In this document: positions 47,824 to 57,001 of the stretch, piece by piece
Position numbering within the stretch: the stretch's first letter is position 1
Layout of the letters: each line of letters starts with the position of its first letter
NCBI RefSeq assembly: GCF_900184935.1
Contig: NZ_FXYE01000002.1
Span: 1,302,001-1,366,000 of the forward strand
Direction: 5' to 3'
DNA length: 64,000 bases
DNA from: Actibacterium lipolyticum
GTDB lineage: Bacteria; Pseudomonadota; Alphaproteobacteria; Rhodobacterales; Rhodobacteraceae
Notes under the pieces: model-generated
Databases searched by the model: none
Told to the model about the DNA's origin: nothing
The model's input: only the letters and a program-made list of their open reading frames with translations
Made by a program: the position numbers and the translations under genes

Positions 47824-48963
47824 ATGACATCACCTTCGCAAGTCGCAAAACTGCGCAACGCGCTGCCGTTCTGGCTGTCGCTTTGCATGATCCCGCTTGC
47901 GATATTGGGTGCGATGAACGGCGGCTGGTGGGTTCTGGCGCTGCCGTTTTTCGGCTGGGGCCTTTTCAGCATCCTTGACCTGCTGACGGGGCTGAACAAG
48001 GCCAACGCTGATCTGGAAACGACGGATGACCAACTGTTCTGGTATCGGCTGATCACGCTTATCTGGTTTCCCATCCAGTTCGGCGTGACCTTTGGCACGA
48101 TCTGGTATGTCACCCACACCAGCCATCTTTCGACGTGGGAACAGGTTGCGATTTTCTTTGGTGTTGGGGTGATTTCCGGCTCTGTCGGGATCAACTATTC
48201 GCACGAGCTGATGCATCAAAAGAACCGGTTCGAACGCTGGCTGGGCGATCTTCTTTTGGCCTCGGTCCTATACAGCCACTTTCGGTCCGAACATCTGCGT
48301 GTGCACCACCTTTATGTCGGCACCCCACGGGACCCGGTAACCGCGCGCTATAACGAAGGGTTCCACAGGTTTTTCCCACGGGTTCTGCGGCAAAGCCTGA
48401 CCTCATCCTTCAAGGCCGAAAAAGCGTTGCTGGCGCGTAAAGGGTTGAAGTGGACACATCAAAGCAACCCATTCTGGCGCTATTGGGCATTGCAGGCGGG
48501 TATGCTGATGCTGGCGTATCTGTTGGGTGGCTTGGCCGGGCTGGGGCTGTTCGCGTTTCAGGCCGTCGTCGCCATTTGGCAGCTAGAGCTGGTAAACTAC
48601 ATCGAACATTACGGCCTTACGCGGAAACATCTGGGCGACGGGAAATACGAACACGTCAAACCGCGCCACAGCTGGAATGCCGCGCACAAGGCGTCGAATT
48701 GGTTGCTAATCAACCTGCAACGCCATTCTGATCACCACTATAAGCCCGACCGGCGCTTTCCCCTGCTTCAGAACTATGAACCGGACGAGGCACCGCAATT
48801 GCCGTTTGGCTATCCAGCGATGACAACGCTGGCGATGATGCCACCGTTGTGGCGCCGCCGGATGAACCCGCGCGTGCGGGCCTGGCGCAAGCATTTCTAC
48901 CCCGAGATTGAAGACTGGACGCCCTATAACAAGGGCGAAACACCTTACCCGCGCGGCGCATAA
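47824..48963 (+). CDS. Alkane 1-monooxygenase AlkB-like diiron hydroxylase
   Basis: A 379-residue membrane diiron hydroxylase. All His-box clusters are present: HELMH (127-131), HLRVHH (157-162), NYIEHYGL (258-265) and LQRHSDHHYKP (298-308). Several membrane helices lie between. The order fits AlkB, which puts a hydroxyl on the end of n-alkanes; it could also be a fatty-acid-like hydroxylase. The ATG at 47824 is preferred. No rubredoxin or rubredoxin reductase gene is adjacent. It is 43 bases after mutY. Confidence 0.9.
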   Translation: MTSPSQVAKLRNALPFWLSLCMIPLAILGAMNGGWWVLALPFFGWGLFSILDLLTGLNKANADLETTDDQLFWYRLITLIWFPIQFGVTFGTIWYVTHTSHLSTWEQVAIFFGVGVISGSVGINYSHELMHQKNRFERWLGDLLLASVLYSHFRSEHLRVHHLYVGTPRDPVTARYNEGFHRFFPRVLRQSLTSSFKAEKALLARKGLKWTHQSNPFWRYWALQAGMLMLAYLLGGLAGLGLFAFQAVVAIWQLELVNYIEHYGLTRKHLGDGKYEHVKPRHSWNAAHKASNWLLINLQRHSDHHYKPDRRFPLLQNYEPDEAPQLPFGYPAMTTLAMMPPLWRRRMNPRVRAWRKHFYPEIEDWTPYNKGETPYPRGA

Positions 48964-48965
48964 CC

Positions 48966-48991
48966 AAAAAAGCCCCGCCAGAAGGCGGGGC
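48966..48991 (-). terminator. Terminator after ccrM
   Basis: Stem GCCCCGCC / GGCGGGGC (48972-48979 and 48984-48991) with AGAA loop, followed on the minus strand by TTTTTT (plus A-run 48966-48971). It is 57 bases past the ccrM stop and only three bases past the alkB-like stop, so it probably also limits that gene. Confidence 0.85.
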
Positions 48992-49047
48992 ACAGTTGAT
49001 GCCGTGGTGTCAGGCCACAGGCACCGGCGGTATCTTGTGATGTCAGA

Positions 49048-50202
<1,155 letters not shown>

Positions 50203-50216
50203 TTAAGGACAAAGAT

Positions 50217-50272
50217 GAGTCAAAGGCGATTCGCCGTCAATTTCTTTTTTGAATCAGTTACTTACAGTTTAC
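50217..50272 (-). promoter_or_regulatory. ccrM leader: three GANTC sites and a CtrA-like box
   Basis: GAGTC (50217-50221), GATTC (50228-50232) and GAATC (50251-50255) lie within 39 bases between rnhB and ccrM. Just upstream on the minus strand is GTAA-N7-GTAA (50258-50272), one mismatch per half to the CtrA box TTAA-N7-TTAA. In Caulobacter, methylation of GANTC sites in the ccrM leader and CtrA binding both control ccrM. The same logic is inferred here. Confidence 0.5.
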
Positions 50273-50892
50273 TCTTGATACAAGATATTGTGTACCGGCT
50301 TGAACGAACGTCTATGGTGTGGGGTCACGCCAAGATTTTGGAGCCCAAGCATGTGTCCTTTTGATCCATATCCGGCGTTCGTCTCCCAGCCATAGCCGGG
50401 ATGCTGTTGCGCTAAATCCACCATGATCCGATCGCGCGTAACTTTCGCGGCAATCGAAGCGGCCGAAATCGAAACCGAACGGGCATCCCCCTTAATCAGT
50501 GGTTCGCCCGCGCACGGCAGATCTTTGGGCATCAGGTTGCCATCAATCAGCGCATAGTCCGGCAATTGAGGCAGCCCGGCGATGGCGCGACACATGGCAA
50601 GATGCGATGCGGCGAGGATGTTGATCTCGTCAATCTCTTCCACGCTGGCATGCGCGACAGAGATTTCGGCAACCTCCAACAGTTCCTCGTAAAGTGCTTC
50701 GCGCCGCTTGGCGGTCAGCTTCTTTGAATCGTTCAGGCCCGCCGGAATCCGCGATGGGTTCAGGCGCACGGCGGCGGCGGTAACCGGCCCAGCCAACGGG
50801 CCGCGCCCAACCTCGTCCACGCCCACAACATATTGCGCGCCGCGGGCGAATGCGGCCTCTTCGAAGCTGAAATCAGGGATCAATACTGTCAT
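50269..50892 (-). CDS. rnhB: Ribonuclease HII
   Basis: A 207-residue RNase HII that removes ribonucleotides and RNA primers from DNA. The metal-binding D26-E27 sit in VVGVDEVGRGPLAGPV, with LIDGNLMP and SISAASIAAKVTRDRIM later. The ATG at 50892 has GGGGG just upstream; in-frame extensions reaching 51048 lack homology. It lies upstream of ccrM, the order seen in Caulobacter-related genomes. Confidence 0.95.
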   Translation of the reverse strand: MTVLIPDFSFEEAAFARGAQYVVGVDEVGRGPLAGPVTAAAVRLNPSRIPAGLNDSKKLTAKRREALYEELLEVAEISVAHASVEEIDEINILAASHLAMCRAIAGLPQLPDYALIDGNLMPKDLPCAGEPLIKGDARSVSISAASIAAKVTRDRIMVDLAQQHPGYGWETNAGYGSKGHMLGLQNLGVTPHHRRSFKPVHNILYQE

Positions 50893-51028
50893 GCCCCCTG
50901 ACATCGCGCGGTTATTGATGGGCGACAAGGGGAAACCCAGACACAAAAACGAACCGCACGATTTGATATTTGTCATGGAGCCGCCATCACACAGCAACCA
51001 TACCTGACAAACAAAGCAACCACACAAG

Positions 51029-51457
51029 ATGCAAATTTCCCGAACCAAAATCGAGCCAGACGCGGTAGCCGCGTATCATGAAGAAATGGAGCATGTGTTG
51101 AATACAGATACCACCATGATCGATGACACGACCAAACAAGCGCTGTTAGAACGCGCCGCCGTTTTGTCTTACCTTGCAAATGATTTTGTTCAGTCCCCGC
51201 CAGCGCGGGCAAACGGAAACCCAGAATACACACATCTGGCGCAGGCGATGAAAACCTCCGTCGATCAATTTGTGGCAGCTGCATGCGCCGGGGAAGCTGT
51301 GGCTTTGCAAGCGACCGTGGACGGCCTGAAGGCACGGCACGCGAGTTTCTCTGAAAAATTCGGAAACAAAAAAGGGCGGGAGGATCGCTCCTCCCGCCAG
51401 TCTGGCGCGGATTGGACTGCTCAGGGGAAATCCGCGCGCTGCTCGGCCTCGCGTTAG
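51029..51457 (+). CDS. Hypothetical helical protein, possible heme-less cytochrome c'-like fold
   Basis: A 142-residue open frame. Residues 38-112 are helical with LLERAAVLSYLANDF and DGLKARHASFSEKFG near 110, which recalls the helical bundle and CKACH of cytochrome c', except that both Cys positions of C-x-x-C-H are L and R and only the His is kept. There is no signal peptide. Its last 27 codons run through the stem of a terminator for the opposite gene, so the true 3' end is doubtful. No homology is claimed. Confidence 0.4.
   Translation: MQISRTKIEPDAVAAYHEEMEHVLNTDTTMIDDTTKQALLERAAVLSYLANDFVQSPPARANGNPEYTHLAQAMKTSVDQFVAAACAGEAVALQATVDGLKARHASFSEKFGNKKGREDRSSRQSGADWTAQGKSARCSASR
51368..51398 (-). 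terminator. Terminator after the secreted 160-residue protein gene
   Basis: Nine-base stem GGCGGGAGG / CCTCCCGCC (51375-51383 and 51390-51398), six-base loop, then TTTTTT on the minus strand (plus A-run 51368-51373). It lies 56 bases past the stop of the minus-strand gene at 51454. Confidence 0.8.
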
Positions 51458-51936
51458 TTGCGGGTTCTGCCGATGACATAGCCCTTCTTGGTCAAACAAT
51501 TCGCGGAATACCCGGAATAGTAACCTTTGGACGTGGGATAGGTGGTATGGCACTGCCCCGGTAACGATCCGCGAAAACCCTCGCGGCGCAGACAGCGCTC
51601 AGTCACGATATGGCGCGTGTCGCGACGTTTGCTTTTGGGTGCAGACACAGAATGCAGACATTGCAGAGGAATAACCGACGGTTTTCGCTTTTTCTTCGCG
51701 TATCCGGGATGCTGGGGCCAATCCTGCGGCTTATTATATGGTGTGGAATGAACCGGCTTTGGCGAACTTGACGACCCACCCCGCGAAAGCTCATTCGCAA
51801 TACCGAACAATAAAAGCGCGCCAACTGCTGTCTTTAGCGCCTTGTCACTTGATGAACTTGCATATGCGGGCACGGCGGTAATGCTGCCCAGCGCAAGAGT
51901 GGCTGCCAACAATGATGCGGTGATTGTTCTTTTCAT
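51454..51936 (-). CDS. Hypothetical exported protein, Cys-containing
   Basis: A 160-residue protein with a signal peptide cleaved after A26 (MKRTITASLLAATLALGSIT...). The mature part is rich in Ser, Lys and Arg with four Cys; the tail carries two similar motifs, RCLRREGF and NCLTKKGY, about 25 residues apart. That may be a small repeated domain. No known family was recognised. AAAGGA lies before the ATG at 51936. It should be periplasmic or secreted. Confidence 0.7.
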   Translation of the reverse strand: MKRTITASLLAATLALGSITAVPAYASSSSDKALKTAVGALLLFGIANELSRGGSSSSPKPVHSTPYNKPQDWPQHPGYAKKKRKPSVIPLQCLHSVSAPKSKRRDTRHIVTERCLRREGFRGSLPGQCHTTYPTSKGYYSGYSANCLTKKGYVIGRTRN

Positions 51937-52106
51937 CGGGCGTATCCTTTTGTGGATGGTGCGGGTGACCCCGCCTATCAACGATGCCCCAACCGTCGCC
52001 TCACAGTGGCCTGACAGGCAATAACCAGACGTTGTTATGCGATAGCAGCCCCGAAAACGCCGCTTGTTATTGAATAACCTCCCGCTATTCGCCAGATTGC
52101 CAACCT

Positions 52107-52400
52107 ATGAACACTCGTATTCTCCTTCCCGTCGGGCTTGCCTTTGCCCTGTTGGCCGCGCCTGCCTCAGCCGCGTGTTATGCAGACTATAAGGCCAAGC
52201 AAAATGACCCGTTGCGCCTGCACTACGGGGTTATTGAGCTTCCCGACAAAGCCTGCGGCGCACGCAGTGACGCCGCTGGCGTGATCGAACGGCGCATCGC
52301 AAGCGATGGCTGGAAGCTGTTGAACGTCATGTCCATCTTTGGTCAGGATGGGCTTGCCGAAAGGAAAGAGAGTGCCGGAAAATTCTTCCTCCGCTACTAA
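52107..52400 (+). CDS. Small exported protein of unknown function
   Basis: A 97-residue protein with a signal peptide cleaved near A22, then a mature part with CYADYKAKQNDPLRLHYG and AGVIERRIASDGWKLLNVMS. The latter recalls DUF4177-like small domains, but the match is loose. It has two Cys in the mature region (C24 and C50). It overlaps the next gene's GTG start by 29 bases, so the pair should be co-translated. Confidence 0.75.
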   Translation: MNTRILLPVGLAFALLAAPASAACYADYKAKQNDPLRLHYGVIELPDKACGARSDAAGVIERRIASDGWKLLNVMSIFGQDGLAERKESAGKFFLRY

Positions 52401-53076
52401 GGGATGGCGCGATAACCTTCCCGTGGTGCCGCTGGGGATCGCCGCGATTGTGCTGATCCTTTTGGCGACGGCTGTGTTGTTGTTCCTGAACTTGCCGGAT
52501 GCCAACGCCTTCAACGCGCGGGTCGAACAGATATTCATCGAAAATGACGATCTGCGCTCGGGCGCGGAAATCAAGCTGTTGGAAATTCTGGCCGAGTCCG
52601 GCACAGCGTTTTCCGATGTCCTTTCCTCGTACCGGATGATCATCTTCGTTTTGCTGATTTTTGCGACCGCCCTGTTGCTTGCCGCGTTGGTCTTCCTTGT
52701 CACCATCATCGGCCTAAACCGCCGCATGGGAGAGGTCGAGCGTAACGGAATTCAGGTCTCTTCCCTTCTGATCAGCCGAGATGAAAACACGGTTCTGCTG
52801 AACAACATGGAATTCAAACTGACCGCCGCCGCCATCGAAACCCTTGCGGTTCTGGCAGAGGCACGGATGGACGACGACGTGCTTTCGGGGGCCGAAATTG
52901 AGGCGATGATTTCAGGCCGACTTGCCGTTGACTGCGACGAGGCCGCAGGTGCGACCCGCATCAAACGTCTGCGCGATACATTGGGTAATCAGATGGTCAG
53001 TGAATTGCTGATCAAGAACATCGCCCGCAAAGGCTATATGCTGTCGATCGACAAAGACGTCATTCGGATGATCTGA
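52372..53076 (+). CDS. Membrane-anchored protein with C-terminal winged-helix-like domain
   Basis: A 234-residue protein with two membrane helices (about 19-40 and 89-115) and a loop of about 48 residues that should be periplasmic. The C-terminal cytosolic part (146-228) ends in TRIKRLRDTLGNQMVSELL and NIARKGYMLSID, which looks like the DNA-binding wing of an OmpR/PhoB-type transcription factor. It may be a one-component membrane regulator sensing something through the periplasmic loop. The GTG at 52372 has AAGGAAAGAG upstream. No homologue was named with certainty. Confidence 0.7.
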   Translation: MPENSSSATKGWRDNLPVVPLGIAAIVLILLATAVLLFLNLPDANAFNARVEQIFIENDDLRSGAEIKLLEILAESGTAFSDVLSSYRMIIFVLLIFATALLLAALVFLVTIIGLNRRMGEVERNGIQVSSLLISRDENTVLLNNMEFKLTAAAIETLAVLAEARMDDDVLSGAEIEAMISGRLAVDCDEAAGATRIKRLRDTLGNQMVSELLIKNIARKGYMLSIDKDVIRMI

Positions 53077-53080
53077 CAAG

Positions 53081-53157
53081 TGGTGACCCCGACAGGATTC
53101 GAACCTGTAACCTGCCCCTTAGGAGGGGGCTGCTCTATCCAGTTGAGCCACGGGGCC
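53081..53157 (-). tRNA. tRNA-Arg (anticodon CCT)
   Basis: Read on the minus strand the 77 bases form a full cloverleaf: acceptor GGCCCCG / CGGGGTC, anticodon stem GCCCC / GGGGC with loop CTCCTAA (anticodon CCT), TPsiC arm with GGTTCGAATCC, and an encoded CCA end (plus TGG at 53081-53083). It starts four bases past the winged-helix gene's stop. It decodes the rare AGG codon. Confidence 0.95.
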
Positions 53158-53297
53158 ATCGGGGCATTTGTTGCAGGAAAGGTTCGCTGGTTTCAACCCT
53201 ACATGCGGCGCGAAAATGTAAACTCCCATGAGGCTTGGACAATCACCCGCTTTGTCTTTAACTAGGTGGAAGAGTTAAAAGTTACAGGGCCACGCCA

Positions 53298-54332
53298 TTG
53301 ACAGACACTCCCCCCACCCGCTCGCGCCGTCCGCTGACCCTTCGGGATGTTTCCGAAGCCTCAGGTGTCAGCGAAATGACAGTCAGCCGCGTTCTGCGAA
53401 ATCGCGGCGATGTTAGCCAAGCCACACGGGAAAGGGTCTTAGAGGCGTCCAAAAAGCTGGGATATGTGCCCAACAAGATCGCAGGGGCCCTTGCATCTCA
53501 GCGTGTGAACCTTGTCGCCGTCATCATTCCGTCGATGTCGAACATGGTGTTCCCCGAGGTGATGACCGGTATTTCCGAAGTCTTGGAAAACAGCCCGCTT
53601 CAACCCGTCGTCGGCATCACCCATTACCGCCCAGAACAAGAAGAGCGCGTGCTTTACGAAATGCTTTCGTGGCGCCCGTCCGGTGTGATTATCGCCGGGT
53701 TGGAACATAGCGAAGCGTCGCGCGCGATGCTGGAAAACGCAGGCATCCCGATTGTCGAGATTATGGATACCGATGGGGAACCTATCGATTCCATGGTTGG
53801 CATCTCTCACCGCCGCGCGGGGATCGAGATGGCGAAAGAGATTGCAAAGGCCGGGTACAAACGCATTGCGTTTCTTGGCACCAAAATGCCGCTGGACCAC
53901 CGCGCGCGCAAACGTTTCGAAGGCTTGACCGACGCGCTGGCCAAAGAAGGCATCGAGATCGCGGATCACGAGTTTTATTCGGGCGGGTCCGGGCTTCTGA
54001 AGGGGCGCGAGTTGACAGAGATGGTGCTGAAACGCAGCCCCGATGTGGACTTCCTTTACTATTCCAACGACATGATCGCCGCTGGCGGGCTGTTGTATTG
54101 TCTGGACAATGGCATCGATGTCCCCGGTCAGGTTGGCCTTGCCGGCTTCAACGGCATTGAACTGCTTGACGGTTTGAACCCACGACTGGCGACGATGGAT
54201 GCATGCCGCCGGGAAATCGGGAACAAAGCGGCCGAAATTATCGCCAAATGCACCGAAGACGGGGCAGACCATTCTGGGCAGCGCATCGAACTTTCGCCGC
54301 GTCTTGATGTTGGTGACACACTAAAACGTTGA
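53298..54332 (+). CDS. LacI-family transcriptional regulator
   Basis: A 344-residue LacI/GalR regulator with the N-terminal HTH LRDVSEASGVSEMTVSRVLR and hinge YVPNKIAGALASQR, then a periplasmic-binding-protein-like sensor domain. It most resembles the GntR (gluconate) branch, but the ligand is not known and no sugar genes are beside it. The start is a TTG at 53298 with AGGG eight bases upstream; no in-frame ATG precedes the HTH. Confidence 0.9.
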   Translation: MTDTPPTRSRRPLTLRDVSEASGVSEMTVSRVLRNRGDVSQATRERVLEASKKLGYVPNKIAGALASQRVNLVAVIIPSMSNMVFPEVMTGISEVLENSPLQPVVGITHYRPEQEERVLYEMLSWRPSGVIIAGLEHSEASRAMLENAGIPIVEIMDTDGEPIDSMVGISHRRAGIEMAKEIAKAGYKRIAFLGTKMPLDHRARKRFEGLTDALAKEGIEIADHEFYSGGSGLLKGRELTEMVLKRSPDVDFLYYSNDMIAAGGLLYCLDNGIDVPGQVGLAGFNGIELLDGLNPRLATMDACRREIGNKAAEIIAKCTEDGADHSGQRIELSPRLDVGDTLKR

Positions 54333-54413
54333 TGACTCTGCGTAGTGGTGAGTGGACAAGGCAAACCCTTTGATGTTTAACGCCCCTGCAATTCTGCCCC
54401 CTGCGAGGCCCAA

Positions 54414-55142
54414 ATGACCGCTGTCTCCATCGTTATTCCAATGAAAAACGAGTCCGAGAATGTAGAGACGGTTCTGGCCGATATCGCCGCCGCGTGCGAC
54501 GGGAAGGCCGAATACGAAATCATCATCATTGATGACGGTTCAACCGACGATACTGCCGCAAAGGTGCTGGCGCTGCGTGCCACGCATCCAACCCTGCGCC
54601 TTTTGCAGCACGCCAATTCAGGTGGGCAAAGTGCGGGCGTTCACAGCGGTGTTCTGGCAGCCAAGGGCGGCGTCGTTTGTACGCTTGATGGCGACGGGCA
54701 AAACCCGCCTTCTGAACTACCGAAACTGTTCACACCACTGCTTGAAGACACAACCGGGCGGCTGGGCCTTGTCGCCGGTCAGCGTGTTGGACGGCAGGAT
54801 ACAGCGTCAAAGAAATGGGCCTCTAAGTTCGCGAACGCCCTGCGCGCGCGGATCCTTAAAGACGGCACGCGCGACACAGGCTGCGGCCTAAAGGGGTTTC
54901 GCCGCGACGCGTTTCTGGCGCTTCCGTATTTCGACCACATGCACCGCTATTTGCCCGCGTTGTTCAAACGTGACGGCTGGGAAATTGCGCTGGTCGATGT
55001 GTCCCACCGCGAACGTCACGCTGGCAGCTCCAACTACAGCAACATCCAGCGGGCGCTGGTCGGTGTCTATGACCTAATCGGCGTTGCGTGGCTGATCCGC
55101 CGCCGCAAAAAGGCACAACCGGTGGAACGCACCGATGGCTGA
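54414..55142 (+). CDS. GT2 glycosyltransferase, polyprenyl-phosphate sugar type
   Basis: A 242-residue GT2 enzyme with the metal/nucleotide motif IIIDDGSTDDT (D40-D41-G42), LDGDGQNPPSELP and a later GYKGFRRDAFLAL-type region. It lacks the C-terminal membrane pair of ArnC and resembles dolichyl-phosphate-mannose synthase-like enzymes that move a sugar to polyprenyl phosphate. It overlaps the next gene by eight bases and forms the first part of a three-gene lipid-glycosylation cassette. Sugar unknown. Confidence 0.88.
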   Translation: MTAVSIVIPMKNESENVETVLADIAAACDGKAEYEIIIIDDGSTDDTAAKVLALRATHPTLRLLQHANSGGQSAGVHSGVLAAKGGVVCTLDGDGQNPPSELPKLFTPLLEDTTGRLGLVAGQRVGRQDTASKKWASKFANALRARILKDGTRDTGCGLKGFRRDAFLALPYFDHMHRYLPALFKRDGWEIALVDVSHRERHAGSSNYSNIQRALVGVYDLIGVAWLIRRRKKAQPVERTDG

Positions 55143-55443
55143 GTCCGTGTTCACATGGCTGAACGTTCAGTCATGGGGAGAGTTCTGGTGGGTCATGATC
55201 GGCCTTGGGGGGCAGCTGCTGTTTACCGCGCGCTTTCTTGTGCAATGGATCGCATCGGAACGCGTTGGCAAATCGGTCGTGCCGATTGCATTCTGGTACT
55301 TTTCGATCGGCGGCGGGATAATTCTGTTTGCCTATGCGATTTACCGTCAGGATCCGGTGTTCATTCTGGGCCAATCGATGGGGCTGTTCATCTATCTTCG
55401 CAATCTTTGGCTGATCTATGCTGAAAAGCGTAACACAGCCTGA
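55135..55443 (+). CDS. LAB_N-domain membrane protein
   Basis: A 102-residue membrane protein of the lipid-A-disaccharide synthase N-terminal (LAB_N) family: LGGQLLFTARFLVQWIASER and VVPIAFWYFSIGGGIILF. Such proteins are small, carry about three helices, and sit beside GT2 and GT39 genes. Their role is unclear, perhaps moving or presenting the lipid-linked sugar. It overlaps the GT2 gene by eight bases and the GT39 gene by 26. Confidence 0.9.
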   Translation: MAESVFTWLNVQSWGEFWWVMIGLGGQLLFTARFLVQWIASERVGKSVVPIAFWYFSIGGGIILFAYAIYRQDPVFILGQSMGLFIYLRNLWLIYAEKRNTA

Positions 55444-56875
55444 ACGCGCTGGCTGGGCCGCGCCCGCCGTTGCGATCGTTCTTGCGATAACCGCTTTTCG
55501 CGTGTGCCTTTTGGCATTCAACCGGATGGACCTGTTCGTAGACGAAGCCCAGTACTGGCTTTGGGGCCAAGAGCTGGCGTTCGGATACTATTCCAAACCC
55601 CCGATGATCGGCTGGGTCATCCGGTTTTTCACAGACCTTGCGGGCAGTGACGCGCCGTTTTGGGTACGCCTGCCTGCACCGCTGTTTCATGGCGCGACGG
55701 CGCTGATCCTTGGCAGCATCGCGGCCCACGTGTTTGGGCGGCGCGCTGGCATCTTGGTCGCCGCCGGGTTTGCCACCCTGCCGATGGTCGCGCTGTCATC
55801 AATCCTGATTTCGACCGACACGATCATGTTTCCCTTTCTGGCGCTGGCGCTGGCGGGTTATCTGCGGCTGTTGGAAAAAAGCGCGCCTTGGTGGGCGGTG
55901 CTGACAGGCGCGGCAGTTGGGTTGGCGTTTTTGTCAAAATACGCGGCAATCTATTACCTGATTTGCGCGCCTATCGCTGCAGCGCTGATACCCCAAGCAC
56001 GCCCAAGACTGCGGGATATTTTGATCGCACTTGTCGCATTTCTGGTGGTCATTTCGCCAAACATCATCTGGAACGTTCTGAACGGGTTTACGACGGTCGA
56101 ACACACGTTGGACAACGCCGATTGGGTTCGCGACCCCAGTCAAAAGGCCGGGCTGAGCCTTGCCAAACTATCTGAGTTCCTGATCAGCCAATTCGCCGTG
56201 TTTGGCCCTGTGCTGTTTGGCGCGCTGATTTGGCAATCCTTGCGCGCCCGCAAACAAAGCGATGCGCGCCAATTTCTGCTGATATTCACCTTGCCCATCC
56301 TTGCTGTTGTCTGCGTTCAGGCGCTGTTGTCAGGCGCCTATGCAAACTGGGCCGCGGCCGCGTATTTGGCTGGAACAGTGACTGTTATTCCGTGGATGAC
56401 GCCCCGCTGGCTTGTTGCATCGTTTGTGGTGAACGGGGCTTTGTCGCTTGCGCTGCCCATCATTGGGGTGTTCGCCGAAACACCAGCAACGCAGGATAGT
56501 GCCGCCCTGAAACGATACACCGGTCGCGACGAGATGAGCCTGCAAATCATCGAAACCGCTCTGCGTACAGGCACCACAGATGTTGTTGCCCAGAACCGCG
56601 ATATCTTGGCCGATCTGTTCTATACTGGGCGCGACAGCGGGCTTTCGTTTTATGCTTTGCCAACGACGGGCCGGGCGGCGCATCACTATGCTCTGAAATA
56701 TCCGCTGCCTGACGAAACAGCTGGCCCAGTGCTGTACATCGCCGACAGCCGCCGCCCCCCAGTGTGCCAACCCGACGCACAGCCTGTCACCACGATCAGC
56801 CCAACGTCGGGCACCTATGGCGGCAAGACCAAACGGCTGTACCTTGTCCCCGGCGATTGCTGGGCCGCGCCGTAA
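55418..56875 (+). CDS. GT39-family (ArnT-like) membrane glycosyltransferase
   Basis: A 485-residue integral membrane GT with many helices. The conserved acidic D42-E43 in LFVDEAQYWLWG and the following YYSKPPMIGWVI are the marks of ArnT/PMT-like GT-C enzymes, which take a sugar from polyprenyl phosphate on the periplasmic side and attach it to lipid A or a protein. With the GT2 and LAB_N genes it makes a cassette for outer-surface decoration. Sugar and acceptor are unknown. Confidence 0.88.
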   Translation: MLKSVTQPERAGWAAPAVAIVLAITAFRVCLLAFNRMDLFVDEAQYWLWGQELAFGYYSKPPMIGWVIRFFTDLAGSDAPFWVRLPAPLFHGATALILGSIAAHVFGRRAGILVAAGFATLPMVALSSILISTDTIMFPFLALALAGYLRLLEKSAPWWAVLTGAAVGLAFLSKYAAIYYLICAPIAAALIPQARPRLRDILIALVAFLVVISPNIIWNVLNGFTTVEHTLDNADWVRDPSQKAGLSLAKLSEFLISQFAVFGPVLFGALIWQSLRARKQSDARQFLLIFTLPILAVVCVQALLSGAYANWAAAAYLAGTVTVIPWMTPRWLVASFVVNGALSLALPIIGVFAETPATQDSAALKRYTGRDEMSLQIIETALRTGTTDVVAQNRDILADLFYTGRDSGLSFYALPTTGRAAHHYALKYPLPDETAGPVLYIADSRRPPVCQPDAQPVTTISPTSGTYGGKTKRLYLVPGDCWAAP

Positions 56876-56967
56876 CCTCTGTTTAAGATATGTTGAATTT
56901 TCACTAATCGCCCCTGCCTTGCCACAATCCGGCAAGCAGTGGTTAAGCCCGTTGTCCGATGCTGATC

Positions 56968-56985
56968 CCACACAGGGGTGTGTGG
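56968..56985. repeat. Inverted repeat before the RTX gene
   Basis: CCACACA (56968-56974) and TGTGTGG (56979-56985) are reverse complements with a GGGG spacer. It is 17 bases upstream of the RTX start at 57002. A hairpin here could affect translation, but it may also be chance. Confidence 0.4.
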
Positions 56986-57001
56986 AAAGGGTTGGGTTCG
57001 G

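Noticed and set aside
53080-53265. Small open frame across the tRNA-Arg gene
   Set aside because: The tRNA cloverleaf explains the sequence, and the frame is chance.
56920-56938. CTTGCC / GGCAAG hairpin after the GT39 gene
   Set aside because: A six-base stem without a T-run is too weak to call a terminator.
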